DNA of 64,000 bases, from NCBI GenBank assembly GCA_016718845.1, contig JADKCK010000007.1:62001-126000 (forward strand). Reading direction: 5' to 3'. This document shows, piece after piece, positions 35,019-43,922 of the stretch; within the stretch, counting starts at the first letter, position 1; each line of letters opens with the position of its first letter. The notes under the pieces were generated by a model. It saw only the letters and a program-made list of their open reading frames with translations, was not told the DNA's origin and did no database searches. This DNA is from Sphingobacteriales bacterium (GTDB lineage: Bacteria > Bacteroidota > Bacteroidia > Chitinophagales > UBA2359). The translations under genes were made by a program, and so were the position numbers.

Positions 35019-37106
35019 ATGGCAAAGAACAAAGCCGACAAAAAGCAAACTCTGGTAAATCCTCAACCGATACCACAAAATAACACAACCAACAAAAGCC
35101 CTATTAAATCAGTGAGTTTTTGGCAGGCTCATCGTATGCCCGTTTTGGCATTAGTGGCTTTAAGTTTAATTTTGTACATTTACTCTGTTACCTTCGAGTA
35201 TGCCCTCGATGATATGCTCTATATAACCGCCAACCAATTTACCAAAAAAGGATTTGGAGGTATATGGGACCTACTTACCCAAGAAAGTTTGGTGGGTTTT
35301 TGGGGGATGAAAAAAGATTTGTTAGCAGGTGGTCGGTATCGCCCCTTAACACTTATTAGCTATGCCATTGAGCAAGGTTTGTGGGGTAGCTCGCCAAAAA
35401 TAAGCCACTTTATTAACGTTATATTGTATGCCGTATTAGCCGTAGTACTATACCGTTTGTTGGTGCGCTTGGTAGGCAAATACACGCCACAAGGTTGGGC
35501 TTGGTACATAAGCCTGCCATTTGTGGCTACGGCTTTGTATGTGGCACACCCCTTGCACGTTGAATGGGTTGCCAACATAAAAGGGCGCATGGAAATGCTA
35601 ACCATCATTTTTGCCGTATCTACCATTTATTATACCTTTAAATATTTAGATACGCAACAAATAAAATACCTAGGCATTAGCTTTGCCTTGTTTATGCTGG
35701 GCTTATTTACCAAAGAAAACGGTTTAACATTAGTAGGTATCATACCAATAACTATTTACTATTTTAGAGATAAAACAAGCATCGAAGATTACCTAAAAAC
35801 ATTGGCACCACTGTTGGTAGGTACGGTATTGTTTTTGGCAATTAGATACGCCGTAATTGGCTACTTTTTGGGCGGCGGCGGAACCGTAGATGCCACCGAA
35901 CTACTAAACGACCCATTTTTGGGTGCAACAACCGCACAAAAATTTGCCACCATTTTTTACACCATGGGCTTGTACATTAAACTGTTGTTTGTACCCCTAT
36001 CACTTACCCACGACTACTACCCCAAACAAATACCTATTATTGGCTGGGCAGACCCACGTGCCATAGTGCCTTTGTTGTTGTACTTAGCCATGGGCGTTTA
36101 TGCTTTACTAGGTTTGGCACGCCGCGATATACCCTCGTATTGTATTTGGTTTTATTTGCTTAGTTTTTCGTTGGTATCTAACCTTCTGTTTCCGATTGGT
36201 ACGTTTATGAACGACCGTTTTATGGATATGCCCTCGATTGGCTTTTGCCTTTTGTTAGCCTATCTACTAGTGGTGGCATTACCCAAATGGGTAACAAACC
36301 CACAAGTGCGCAGCATAGCTACGGGTTTATTTTTGGCTATATTGGCGTTTTACTCGGTGCGCACCTTGGCACGCGTGCCTGTTTGGCAAAGCAACGAAAC
36401 CTTGTTTTTAAACGACGTAAACGTATCTACCAACAGTACAAAAGTGCTAACATCGGCAGGCGGCACGCTAATTGACGTAAAACTACCGCAAATAAAAGAC
36501 CCCAAAGCCCGCGCCGAATGCCTACAACAAGCCGTTGGTTATTTAAACAGAGCCATCGAAATTTACCCGCAAAACGTAAACGCCTTGCTGTTATTAGGCA
36601 GTGCCTACCTAACACCCGAGGCACGCAATATGGATAAGTTATTAGATGCCTATAAAAACATTTTGGTCATTAATCCGCAACACGACAAGGCACTAACCAA
36701 CCTATCCATCATCAGCGAGGGCAACAACACCCCCGAAGAAGTAGATAAATTAGTGGCATTTTTGGAAAATACCGTAGTGAAAAATGCCCCCGACAGTTTT
36801 CTTGCCTACGACGCATTGGGCGTTTTGTATGGCAAAAAGAAAAACGACCTAAACAACGCCATACGCTATTTTAACGAAGCACTAAAATACAAAAAAGATG
36901 CTGGCACTATGCAAGACCTTGGCGTGGCTTATGGTATGAAACAAGATTTTGAAAATGCCCTGAAAATTAACCTCGAAGCCTTAACCCTCGAGCCACAAAA
37001 TGCCCAACTGTTGCGCAACATTGGCATTACTTACCAAAACATGGGTAACGCTGCAAAAGCACAAGAGTACCTAAATCAGGCGGCTGCCTATGCACCAAGC
37101 AAATAA
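35019..37106 (+). CDS. TMTC-like membrane protein with C-terminal TPR repeats, 695 aa
   Basis: An N-terminal Lys-rich cytoplasmic tail precedes many membrane helices (about residues 40-480), with the family motifs YALDDMLYITAN (first periplasmic loop with an acidic pair, as in PMT/GT-C glycosyltransferases), YRPLTLISYAIE, HFINVILYAV, and HPLHVEWVANIKGRMEML. Residues from about 500 to 695 are TPR repeats (NALLLLGSAYL, AYDALGVLYGKK, NLEALTLEPQNAQLLRNIGITYQNMGN). The arrangement matches the TMTC/DUF1736 group, transmembrane O-mannosyltransferases in eukaryotes. A role in protein or glycan mannosylation is plausible, supported by the polyprenyl-glycosyltransferase gene next door. Confidence 0.85.
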   Translation: MAKNKADKKQTLVNPQPIPQNNTTNKSPIKSVSFWQAHRMPVLALVALSLILYIYSVTFEYALDDMLYITANQFTKKGFGGIWDLLTQESLVGFWGMKKDLLAGGRYRPLTLISYAIEQGLWGSSPKISHFINVILYAVLAVVLYRLLVRLVGKYTPQGWAWYISLPFVATALYVAHPLHVEWVANIKGRMEMLTIIFAVSTIYYTFKYLDTQQIKYLGISFALFMLGLFTKENGLTLVGIIPITIYYFRDKTSIEDYLKTLAPLLVGTVLFLAIRYAVIGYFLGGGGTVDATELLNDPFLGATTAQKFATIFYTMGLYIKLLFVPLSLTHDYYPKQIPIIGWADPRAIVPLLLYLAMGVYALLGLARRDIPSYCIWFYLLSFSLVSNLLFPIGTFMNDRFMDMPSIGFCLLLAYLLVVALPKWVTNPQVRSIATGLFLAILAFYSVRTLARVPVWQSNETLFLNDVNVSTNSTKVLTSAGGTLIDVKLPQIKDPKARAECLQQAVGYLNRAIEIYPQNVNALLLLGSAYLTPEARNMDKLLDAYKNILVINPQHDKALTNLSIISEGNNTPEEVDKLVAFLENTVVKNAPDSFLAYDALGVLYGKKKNDLNNAIRYFNEALKYKKDAGTMQDLGVAYGMKQDFENALKINLEALTLEPQNAQLLRNIGITYQNMGNAAKAQEYLNQAAAYAPSK

Positions 37107-37284
37107 CTTACAATAAAACGCTTTATTCCTATTTTTTTTATTTTTAAAGGATGATAAAAATAGGCATTTTTGCAAATTGTACATCAAACAATTCTCTTGT
37201 AACAGCTCCAATAATTAATAATCAATAATTGATAATACCAAATTTCTTTTCTCTATCGTATTATCAATTTTATATTAACGCAAT

Positions 37285-38025
37285 ATGCTACGAAACAAAA
37301 AAGTGGTGGTAGTTATGCCCGCCTATAATGCCGAAAAAACACTAGAACAAACCTATCGCGAAATTGATTTTTCGATAGTAGACGAAGTTATTTTGGTAGA
37401 CGATGCCAGCAAAGACAACACCAGCGCAGTAGCCCTACAATTGGGCATACAGCATGTTATAAAGCACGACAGCAACAAAGGTTATGGCGGCAACCAAAAA
37501 ACATGCTACAACAAAGCCCTCGAAATAGGCGCCGATATTGTAATTATGCTACACCCCGATTACCAATATACCCCCCTACTTATCCCCTCGATAGCCCATA
37601 TTATAGCCGCCGATTTATACCCCGTTGTGTTAGGCTCGCGGATATTGGGCGGCGGTGCTTTGCGTGGTGGTATGCCTATGTACAAATACATTGCCAATAG
37701 ATTTTTAACCTATAGCCAAAATATACTCATTGGGCAAAAACTATCCGAGTACCACACGGGCTACCGTGCCTTTTCGCGGACAGTACTCGAAAGCATTAAC
37801 TATCAAACCAACTCCGACGATTTTATTTTCGACAACCAAATGCTGTCGCAAATATTTTATGCCGGATTTGAAATTGCCGAAATTACCTGCCCCACCAAAT
37901 ACTTCGAAGAGGCATCGTCTATCAACTTTAATCGGAGCGTGAAATATGGCTTGGGTGTGTTAAAAGTATCAGTCACCCACTTTTTACAACGCATGGGTAT
38001 AGTTAAAAACCCTATGTACAGATAA
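37285..38025 (+). CDS. Family 2 glycosyltransferase, dolichyl-phosphate mannose synthase-like, 246 aa
   Basis: A GT-A fold: VVVVMPAYNAEKTLEQTY at the N-terminus, DDASKDNT (about 39-46) and HPDYQYTP (about 91-98, the DxD equivalent), GSRILGGG, then ISEYHTGYRAFSR. It lacks the C-terminal membrane anchors of long forms, like soluble DPM1-type enzymes that load sugar onto a polyprenyl phosphate. It lies 180 bp behind the TMTC-like gene, so it could supply its lipid-linked sugar donor. Followed by a terminator. Confidence 0.85.
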   Translation: MLRNKKVVVVMPAYNAEKTLEQTYREIDFSIVDEVILVDDASKDNTSAVALQLGIQHVIKHDSNKGYGGNQKTCYNKALEIGADIVIMLHPDYQYTPLLIPSIAHIIAADLYPVVLGSRILGGGALRGGMPMYKYIANRFLTYSQNILIGQKLSEYHTGYRAFSRTVLESINYQTNSDDFIFDNQMLSQIFYAGFEIAEITCPTKYFEEASSINFNRSVKYGLGVLKVSVTHFLQRMGIVKNPMYR

Positions 38026-38034
38026 CAAAACGCC

Positions 38035-38077
38035 AAAGCGTACAAATTTTGTAAAAATTGTTTGTGCGCTTTTTTTT
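38035..38077 (+). terminator. Terminator after glycosyltransferase
   Basis: Arms aaagcgtacaaa (38035-38046) and tttgtgcgcttt (38061-38072), with one G-U pair, then a T-run to 38077. Confidence 0.8.
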
Positions 38078-38106
38078 GATAGTTTAAAATACTTGCAATA
38101 ACTTTG
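38075..38106 (+). promoter_or_regulatory. Candidate Bacteroidetes promoter (TTTG-N20-TAACTTTG)
   Basis: TTTG at 38075-38078 and TAACTTTG at 38099-38106, separated by 20 bases, match the Bacteroidetes -33/-7 consensus. The TTTG overlaps the T-tail of the preceding terminator. The next protein gene is over 400 bases away, and a terminator-like hairpin lies in between. Confidence 0.6.
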
Positions 38107-38112
38107 CATCTA

Positions 38113-38390
38113 TGTAAATAAAAAATACACTATTGTTATTACAAAAAATACATTACAAATCCACAAAACAAATAAAAGCAATCCCAAATAACAAAATATT
38201 GGAAGTCTGTTATATTGGCTCGTATGTTTGCGCTCATGTTGTGGTTAAATTGGCAGCTAAGCAACATCAAAACAGCTATGGTTTACAGATACCCTAATCA
38301 ACTAATCCACAAATGGCATAGCCAACCACAAATTAAATAAAACGCACCACAAAAGTCAGCGAATTACTATGATTTGCTGGCTTTTTGAAC
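38113..38390 (+). ncRNA. Candidate small RNA or small-protein transcript
   Basis: This segment runs from just after a consensus-spaced promoter (38075-38106) to a hairpin with a T-tail at 38351-38386 (aaaagtcagcgaat / atttgctggctttt, pairing includes two G-U pairs). The whole unit would give a transcript of about 275 bases between the glycosyltransferase and fadH. It holds a 38-codon ORF from ATG 38224 to TAA 38340 (starts MFALMLWLNWQL), which could be a small protein or chance. No known RNA family was recognised. Confidence 0.35.
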
Positions 38391-38519
38391 AATTATAAAA
38401 CACGATATATTTTATAAGAGCTGTTTATTTTTTCATACTCTTTCAATATTTTTTAGCAGCAATTTACTAAATAGTTAAAACTTTTATTTACTTGTTAATA
38501 AATTATAAAATCAATTTTC

Positions 38520-39653
38520 ATGTCTGCATATCCGCATCTTTTACAACCGCTTGATTTAGGATTTACCACATTAAAAAACCGTGTATTGATGGGTTCGATG
38601 CACACAGGTTTGGAAGAACATAAAAATGGCTTTGAACGCTTGGCAGCCTTTTATGCCGAAAGAGCACGTGGTGGCGTAGGTTTGATAGTAACAGGCGGCA
38701 TTGCTCCTGATTTTTTTGGAACGGTAATGCCCAAAGCAGCACGCATGACCAATCAATCACATGTAAAAAAACACAAATTAATTACCGAAGCTGTTCATAA
38801 TGAAGGAGGTAAAATTTGTATGCAAATCTTACATGCAGGTCGTTATGCGTATCAACCTTGGAGTGTTGCACCGAGTGCCATAAAATCGCCTATCACGCCG
38901 TTTAAACCTTTTGCCTTGCCATCGTGGGGGGTAGTAAAAACCATTAATAATTATATTTCGGCAGCAGTTTTGGCACAAGAGGCGGGTTACGATGGCGTAG
39001 AAGTGATGGGGTCGGAAGGATATTTGATAAACCAATTTATTACTGCACGCACCAATAAACGAACAGATAAATGGGGCGGCAGCTTTGAAAACCGCATTCA
39101 GTTTCCACTAAGTATTGTACGCGGCATTCGAGAAAAGGTGGGCAAAAATTTTATCATCATTTATCGCCTTTCGATGCTTGATTTGGTGGACGAAGGCAGC
39201 ACTTGGGAAGAAGTTGAGTATTTGGCAAAAGAAATTGAAAAAGCAGGCGCAAGCATCATCAATACAGGCATTGGCTGGCACGAAGCACGTGTACCAACTA
39301 TTGCAACGTCGGTGCCTCGTGGTGGTTTTGCTTGGGTAACAAAACGCTTGATGGGAAAGGTGAAAATTCCTTTAATCACCACAAATCGTATCAATATGCC
39401 CGATGTAGCAGATAAAATTATCGCCGACGGCTGTGCTGATATGGTTTCGATGGCACGCCCTTTTTTGGCTGATGCCGATTTTGTGGCAAAAGCAGCCGCA
39501 AACAAAGCCGATGAAATCAATACCTGTATTGGGTGCAATCAAGCCTGCCTCGACCATACTTTTCAGATGAAAACAGCCAGTTGCTTGGTTAATCCACGAG
39601 CTTGTCACGAAACCATTTGGCAATATTTACCCACGCAAAAAAGAAAAAAATAG
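38520..39653 (+). CDS. fadH: 2,4-dienoyl-CoA reductase (FadH), N-terminal flavin-oxidoreductase part of a frameshifted gene
   Basis: A TIM-barrel Old Yellow Enzyme domain (about residues 5-335) is followed by the iron-sulfur cluster Cys set CIGCNQACLDHT...ASCLVNP (CxxCx3Cx11C), as in NADPH-dependent 2,4-dienoyl-CoA reductase, which removes conjugated double bonds during unsaturated fatty acid beta-oxidation. EVMGSEGYLINQFITARTNKRTDKWGGS is the flavin/substrate segment. The frame ends at 39653 in PTQKRKK just where the FAD/NADPH domain should begin. One extra A in the A6/A7 runs at 39637-39650 would join it to the next ORF. Together, 38520-40539 has the length of one FadH. Confidence 0.88.
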   Translation: MSAYPHLLQPLDLGFTTLKNRVLMGSMHTGLEEHKNGFERLAAFYAERARGGVGLIVTGGIAPDFFGTVMPKAARMTNQSHVKKHKLITEAVHNEGGKICMQILHAGRYAYQPWSVAPSAIKSPITPFKPFALPSWGVVKTINNYISAAVLAQEAGYDGVEVMGSEGYLINQFITARTNKRTDKWGGSFENRIQFPLSIVRGIREKVGKNFIIIYRLSMLDLVDEGSTWEEVEYLAKEIEKAGASIINTGIGWHEARVPTIATSVPRGGFAWVTKRLMGKVKIPLITTNRINMPDVADKIIADGCADMVSMARPFLADADFVAKAAANKADEINTCIGCNQACLDHTFQMKTASCLVNPRACHETIWQYLPTQKRKK

Positions 39654-39883
39654 CCGTTGTAGGCGCAGGTCCCGCAGGTTTAGCCACCGCTACCATTGCG
39701 GCAAAACGTGGGCACGAGGTGCATCTTTACGATGCCTCGTCCGAAATTGGCGGACAATTTAATATGGCGAAACAAATACCTGGCAAAGAAGAATTTTACG
39801 AAACCATTCGTTATTTCAATAAACAAATTCAACTAACAGGCGTTCAGTTACACCTAAACACCTTTGTAGATGCCGATTTTTGA
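39602..39883 (+). CDS. fadH: FadH FAD-binding part (middle piece of frameshifted gene)
   Basis: Carries the FAD Rossmann motif KIAVVGAGPAGLATATIAAKRG and LYDASSEIGGQFNMA, the start of the FadH flavin/NADPH half. Its own start codon is incidental; the real beginning of this segment is the Lys run at about 39640. It stops at 39881-39883, after FVDADF. A sixth T in the T5 run at 39877-39881 would give ADFLKKGNFDEV and continue into 39880-40539. Confidence 0.8.
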   Translation: MSRNHLAIFTHAKKKKIAVVGAGPAGLATATIAAKRGHEVHLYDASSEIGGQFNMAKQIPGKEEFYETIRYFNKQIQLTGVQLHLNTFVDADF

Positions 39884-40539
39884 AAAAGGGTAACTTCGAT
39901 GAAGTTATTTTGGCAACAGGGGTTATTCCACGAAAACCTCAAATCGAAGGTATTAACCACCCTTCTGTACTGTCGTACCTTGAGGTTTTGAGGGACAAAA
40001 AAACGGTTGGTCAACGAGTGGCTTTGATTGGTGCTGGTGGCATTGGGTTTGATGTGGCAGAATATTTGGCACACGAAGGTCAATCTACAAGCCTTGATAC
40101 GCAAGCTTTTATGCGCGAATGGGGCGTTGATATGACTTATCAAAAAGGCGGGGCATTAACCAAACCACAGCCGCAACCATCGCCCCGTACAATTTATTTG
40201 CTGCAAAGAACAATAGGCAAAATCGGTGGAAAATTGGGTAAAACTACAGGCTGGATTCACCGAAGTAGTTTGAAAATGAAAAAGGTGGAAAGCATTGCCG
40301 GCGTAACTTACGAAAAAATTGACAACAAAGGTTTGCATATCAAAATAGATGGTACTTATCGGTTGTTAGAAGTAGATAATGTGGTGATATGTGCTGGTCA
40401 AGAACCATTGAATGTGTTATTAGAACCCCTTCGTCAGGCAGGAATTTCTACACATATCATCGGGGGCGCTTTCGAGGCTTTAGAATTAGATGCCAAAAAA
40501 GCTATTGAACAAGGCTCAAAATTGGCTGCATCTATTTAA
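39880..40539 (+). CDS. fadH: FadH NADPH-binding C-terminal part (last piece of frameshifted gene)
   Basis: Contains VILATGVIPRKP, the second nucleotide motif ALIGAGGIGFDVAEYLA (NADPH side), the FadH-typical insert with PQPSPRTIYLLQRTIGKIGGKLGKTTGWIHR, and the end VICAGQEPLN...GGAFEALELDAKKAIEQG. All residues expected of the C-terminal half are there, so the gene would be intact without the two one-base frameshifts. The isomerase gene follows 44 bases later. Confidence 0.85.
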   Translation: MKKGNFDEVILATGVIPRKPQIEGINHPSVLSYLEVLRDKKTVGQRVALIGAGGIGFDVAEYLAHEGQSTSLDTQAFMREWGVDMTYQKGGALTKPQPQPSPRTIYLLQRTIGKIGGKLGKTTGWIHRSSLKMKKVESIAGVTYEKIDNKGLHIKIDGTYRLLEVDNVVICAGQEPLNVLLEPLRQAGISTHIIGGAFEALELDAKKAIEQGSKLAASI

Positions 40540-40583
40540 TACATTGCAAGTATAAATCTTATAAGTAATTTAATAATTTAAAA

Positions 40584-41399
40584 ATGAATTTAAAATACTT
40601 TAAATTTTCTGTCGAAAATAATGTGGCACATTTAGCCATAAACCGACCCGAAAAAGCCAATTCGTTGCATAAAGAAGCATGGGAAGAATTGCGCGAAGCC
40701 TTACGGATGTGCGATAAAACGCCCGAAGTACGGGTGGTTATTTTGTCGGGCAATGGCGACAAAATATTTTGCGCAGGCATTGATTTGACGATGTTAATGT
40801 CAACACAAGACCTTGTACAAGACGACTGCGAAGGGCGCAAAAGAGAGAAATTTTTGCACTTTTTACTTGATTTCCAAGACATCTTGAACACTTTTGAGAA
40901 AATATCGAAGCCCGTTTTATCTGCCATACATGGCGGTTGCATTGGTGGTGGCTTGGATATTGTGTGCGCAACAGATATGCGTTATTGCACGGCAGATGCT
41001 TATTTTTGTGTCAAAGAAATTGATTTGGGTATGGTTGCCGATTTAGGAACGTTACAACGTTTACCCAAACTTATTTCCGAAGGCTTAACTCGCGAATTAG
41101 CCTATACCGGTCGAAAATTATTGGCTACAGAAGCTGAAAAATGTGGCTTAGTAAACCAGGTTTTTGACAATAAAGAAACCATGCTTGCAGAAGTGACCAA
41201 AATTGCAACATTAATTGCATCAAAATCACCTTTATCTATTCGTGGCACAAAGCGCAATTTGCTGTTTGCCCGCGACCATTCTGTAACAGAAAGCCTCGAA
41301 TATATGGCAAATTGGAATGCTGCTATGTTTTATTCTAGTGATTTGATGGCAGCTTTTCAGGCAAGTATAACAAAAGAAACACCTAAATTTAAGAATTGA
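40584..41399 (+). CDS. Delta3,5-Delta2,4-dienoyl-CoA isomerase (ECH1-like crotonase), 271 aa
   Basis: Crotonase-fold enzyme. The oxyanion region is AGIDLTMLM (about 64-72) and IHGGCIGGGLD (115-125). Asp125, Glu145 and Asp153 (EIDLGMVAD) have the same spacing as the three catalytic acids of rat peroxisomal dienoyl-CoA isomerase (176, 196, 204 from memory). The following TLQRLPKLI and RDHSVTESLEYMANWN are also characteristic. It shifts 3,5-dienoyl-CoA to 2,4-dienoyl-CoA, the substrate of the FadH encoded immediately upstream, so the pair forms one step series for odd-position double bonds. Likely one operon with fadH. Confidence 0.88.
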   Translation: MNLKYFKFSVENNVAHLAINRPEKANSLHKEAWEELREALRMCDKTPEVRVVILSGNGDKIFCAGIDLTMLMSTQDLVQDDCEGRKREKFLHFLLDFQDILNTFEKISKPVLSAIHGGCIGGGLDIVCATDMRYCTADAYFCVKEIDLGMVADLGTLQRLPKLISEGLTRELAYTGRKLLATEAEKCGLVNQVFDNKETMLAEVTKIATLIASKSPLSIRGTKRNLLFARDHSVTESLEYMANWNAAMFYSSDLMAAFQASITKETPKFKN

Positions 41400-41426
41400 A
41401 CAATCGTTTAAACAAATTAAAAAAAT

Positions 41427-41669
41427 ATGGCGTATTTTACAGAGTCACAAGCTCGACTTTTTTCCAATGTTGCAGTGTCGGTAAGCATGACCGTTGTAAT
41501 GGCAGGTGGTATGTCACTCATACATTCGGGCTATTGTGATGGCTTTTTCAAAATTTGGGCGAAAGATATTATAGTTGGTTGCCCCATTTCTATTCCTACT
41601 GGCTTATTAATTGTTCCTATTATATCAAAATGGGTAGACCGCCACACTGACAATAAAAACATCCGTTAG
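41427..41669 (+). CDS. DUF2798-like small membrane protein, 80 aa
   Basis: Two predicted membrane helices (about 12-32 and 48-66) separated by a short loop with WAKDIIVGCPISIPTG, which fits DUF2798-type two-helix proteins. Function unknown. It follows the isomerase by 27 bases and is probably co-transcribed. A strong terminator comes 80 bases after the stop. Confidence 0.75.
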   Translation: MAYFTESQARLFSNVAVSVSMTVVMAGGMSLIHSGYCDGFFKIWAKDIIVGCPISIPTGLLIVPIISKWVDRHTDNKNIR

Positions 41670-41750
41670 TTACAGCCTAAAACCTAAACACAATGCTCTG
41701 CAAGCTACTGCTTTAGCAATACACCAATAAATTACTACCCTTGTAAATAA

Positions 41751-41789
41751 AAAACGCATAAATAGTTTCAATAACTATTTATGCGTTTT
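41751..41789. terminator. Bidirectional terminator between convergent genes
   Basis: A 17-bp perfect stem (aaaacgcataaatagtt / aactatttatgcgtttt, 5-base loop) between the + strand DUF2798 gene and the minus-strand RemB gene, with A and T runs on either side. Confidence 0.88.
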
Positions 41790-41800
41790 CTTATTTATAT

Positions 41801-43492
41801 TTACAATAACAACTCTTTTCTATTAATATTTAGCCTTACGCCACCGCCAAAATAATGGGTGGTTTGTGGGAAAAATGTTGTGATTTTAGAGATTTGGGTG
41901 CGGTAGGTATAGCTTAGGTCAAACCACAAACCGTGTTTGTACATATAGCTAAACGATAGGTCGGCGAGCAAAGTATTGGCTTTTATGCCTTGTAGTAGTT
42001 TGTTGTTATAGTCTTGTTGATGGGTGGTATTGAGCAAAAAAATGTTGCTTCCCCAGTTAGTGGTGTCACTGTCTAAACCTTGTTGGGCATACATAAGGTT
42101 AAGTTTTAGCAGGGCATTTCGTTTAAAACGATACTGTATTACGTTTAATAACTCGCTAAAATTAGCCCCAAGTGGGTGTGCCAATGGTTGGTTATAGTGC
42201 GTAAAGTTACCTGCTGTAGTGGCGTGTGCATAGGTGTAAGGCATCACCGAGTTGTACTCTATCTGCCAATCGAGGTTGCTTATGCCTGCTACATTTATGT
42301 ATTTTAAGCCCAACTGATACCCATATTTGTTAGCCCACCAGCCAGTATTGTTTTTTAGCTCGCCAAAATTAAACTCGTCTAACACAAATTGCCCGTAAAA
42401 CGAAAAACGGCGCAAAAAGTTGGCTTTCCAATCGGCGGCAAGCATTACATTGTCGGGGCTGCCTAAGTGATACTCAACGGCTCGGTAAAAAATAACGGGG
42501 TTTAGGTACTGCAACTCAAAACCATTGGTGCGCCCAAAGGTAACGGTTTCGGTTAAGCCAATGTTTAGCCATTTGTTTACATTAAACGATAGGTGATGAA
42601 TGGCTGCATATTTTTTGGTCAATAAACTGTCGTTTGCCTGCGAAAACTGGTCGGTTAGTTCCATAAATAGGTTTTGGTAGTGCAGTTTCCAGACTTGGGT
42701 TTGCAGGCGCAAAAATAGGTAGCTGTTCGATTGGTCGGACAGGACGAGGGAGCGAACACCATTGCCAATAAAGTTTTTATCGTGCCCAAAACTTAGGCGT
42801 ATACGTTCTATGGGTTGAAAAGTAATGTAGCCGCGTGCGCCAAAATAGTCGGAGCCGCGAGCAAATAAACTGTCGCCAACGGTGCTGTTAAAGTCTTTAA
42901 AACGTCCTTCGCCCGGCACGGCATTGTTTGGTATCACTTTGTTTTGGGCGTAGCTGGGGTAGCTCGATTGGTTTTCGGTTAGTTGGGCATAAAATCCTAA
43001 TCGCTCGCTTATCATACCGCGTGCCTCTATGCCTCGGGTGTTTACATACCGCAAGCCTTTGGTGTTTGGCTCGGCGCCCAACTCAAAACGTAAAACGGGG
43101 CTAATTTTTAGCATAAAATCGTCGTAGTCCTGAATGTGTATTAGGTCGGAGCGGTATTTGTAAAAGTGTTTTAAGATGGGTTTTTTAGAGGGGATAAGTC
43201 CGTAGTCGCTCCATTCGCTGCTGTTTTGGTATACATAGTATTGGTTAAAACGGTCGAGGGTTTTAAAGCCTGCTTCGAGGGCATCGTCGGCGGTTTCGGC
43301 AGCCATTACTGCCGATAAGCGGGTATAAGGTTTGGCAGAGGTGTGGATGTAATCGTTTAGTTGAGCCGATTTTATTTCGATACGGTCAAGGGTGTGATAC
43401 TCTATGTTTTGCAGAGGCAAAAACGAGCTTTGTGCGTAAGTGGGTAGGGCGATGAAAAAGAGGATAATAGATGCCAAAAATAGTTTTTTCAT
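41801..43492 (-). CDS. RemB-like gliding motility / Wzi-family outer-membrane protein, 563 aa
   Basis: Start set at 43492 (MKKLFLASIILFF), which begins a signal peptide ending PTYAQ; the longer frame to 43654 runs into the G/C-run tract and adds unlikely sequence. The remainder is a large outer-membrane beta-barrel of the capsule-assembly Wzi / RemB group: FRxELGAEPNTKGLRYVNTRGIEARG, RGYITFQPIERIRLSFGHDKNFIGNG, and RSLVLSDQSNSYLFLRL are characteristic. RemB of Flavobacterium johnsoniae is a mobile surface lipoprotein or barrel linked to gliding. The capsular function is equally possible. Confidence 0.85.
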   Translation of the reverse strand: MKKLFLASIILFFIALPTYAQSSFLPLQNIEYHTLDRIEIKSAQLNDYIHTSAKPYTRLSAVMAAETADDALEAGFKTLDRFNQYYVYQNSSEWSDYGLIPSKKPILKHFYKYRSDLIHIQDYDDFMLKISPVLRFELGAEPNTKGLRYVNTRGIEARGMISERLGFYAQLTENQSSYPSYAQNKVIPNNAVPGEGRFKDFNSTVGDSLFARGSDYFGARGYITFQPIERIRLSFGHDKNFIGNGVRSLVLSDQSNSYLFLRLQTQVWKLHYQNLFMELTDQFSQANDSLLTKKYAAIHHLSFNVNKWLNIGLTETVTFGRTNGFELQYLNPVIFYRAVEYHLGSPDNVMLAADWKANFLRRFSFYGQFVLDEFNFGELKNNTGWWANKYGYQLGLKYINVAGISNLDWQIEYNSVMPYTYAHATTAGNFTHYNQPLAHPLGANFSELLNVIQYRFKRNALLKLNLMYAQQGLDSDTTNWGSNIFLLNTTHQQDYNNKLLQGIKANTLLADLSFSYMYKHGLWFDLSYTYRTQISKITTFFPQTTHYFGGGVRLNINRKELLL

Positions 43493-43922
43493 TTGGTTGA
43501 GTTTTATGGTTATGCCTGTTTTAAGGCGCAAACTTGGCACTTTGTGGGTAGGCAAAAGGTGCAATAAGCACCGAACATGGAACTGCGCGAAGCAAATTGC
43601 ATTTTGTATTTTGGTTTGGGCAAGATAAGGTCGCTTTCGTGCAAAGAGGGCCAAAGGGGGGGGGGGGGGGCCAAAAAAAGCCCCCCGCCAAAAACCGCCC
43701 CCCCCGGGGGGGGGGGGGGGGGTCTCGGGGGGGGGGGGGGGGGGCCCCCCCCAGCCTTTCCGCCCCCCCGGCCGCCCCCGGAGGCCCCCAACCGGGGGGG
43801 GAAACCTTGATTTGGTTTCGTAACTGATTTTTATCTACAATTGTAAATTGCACCCAAACTATAAACACAAAAGCAGCACATCGTGGTCTGTTGTGCTGCT
43901 TTTATATTGCTGTACCATTAGT
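43493..43922. other. Intergenic region with G/C homopolymer tract
   Basis: AT-rich flanks enclose 43647-43801, which is almost only G and C in runs of up to 18 (G15, C8-G17, G18-C8), unlike everything else in the window. ORFs there encode only Pro and Gly runs and are not genes. The most likely cause is a sequencing or assembly artefact; the region should hold the RemB promoter. Confidence 0.7.

Noticed and set aside
43510..43868. Pro/Gly-rich ORFs on both strands
   Set aside because: They are reading frames through G and C runs and have no coding signal.
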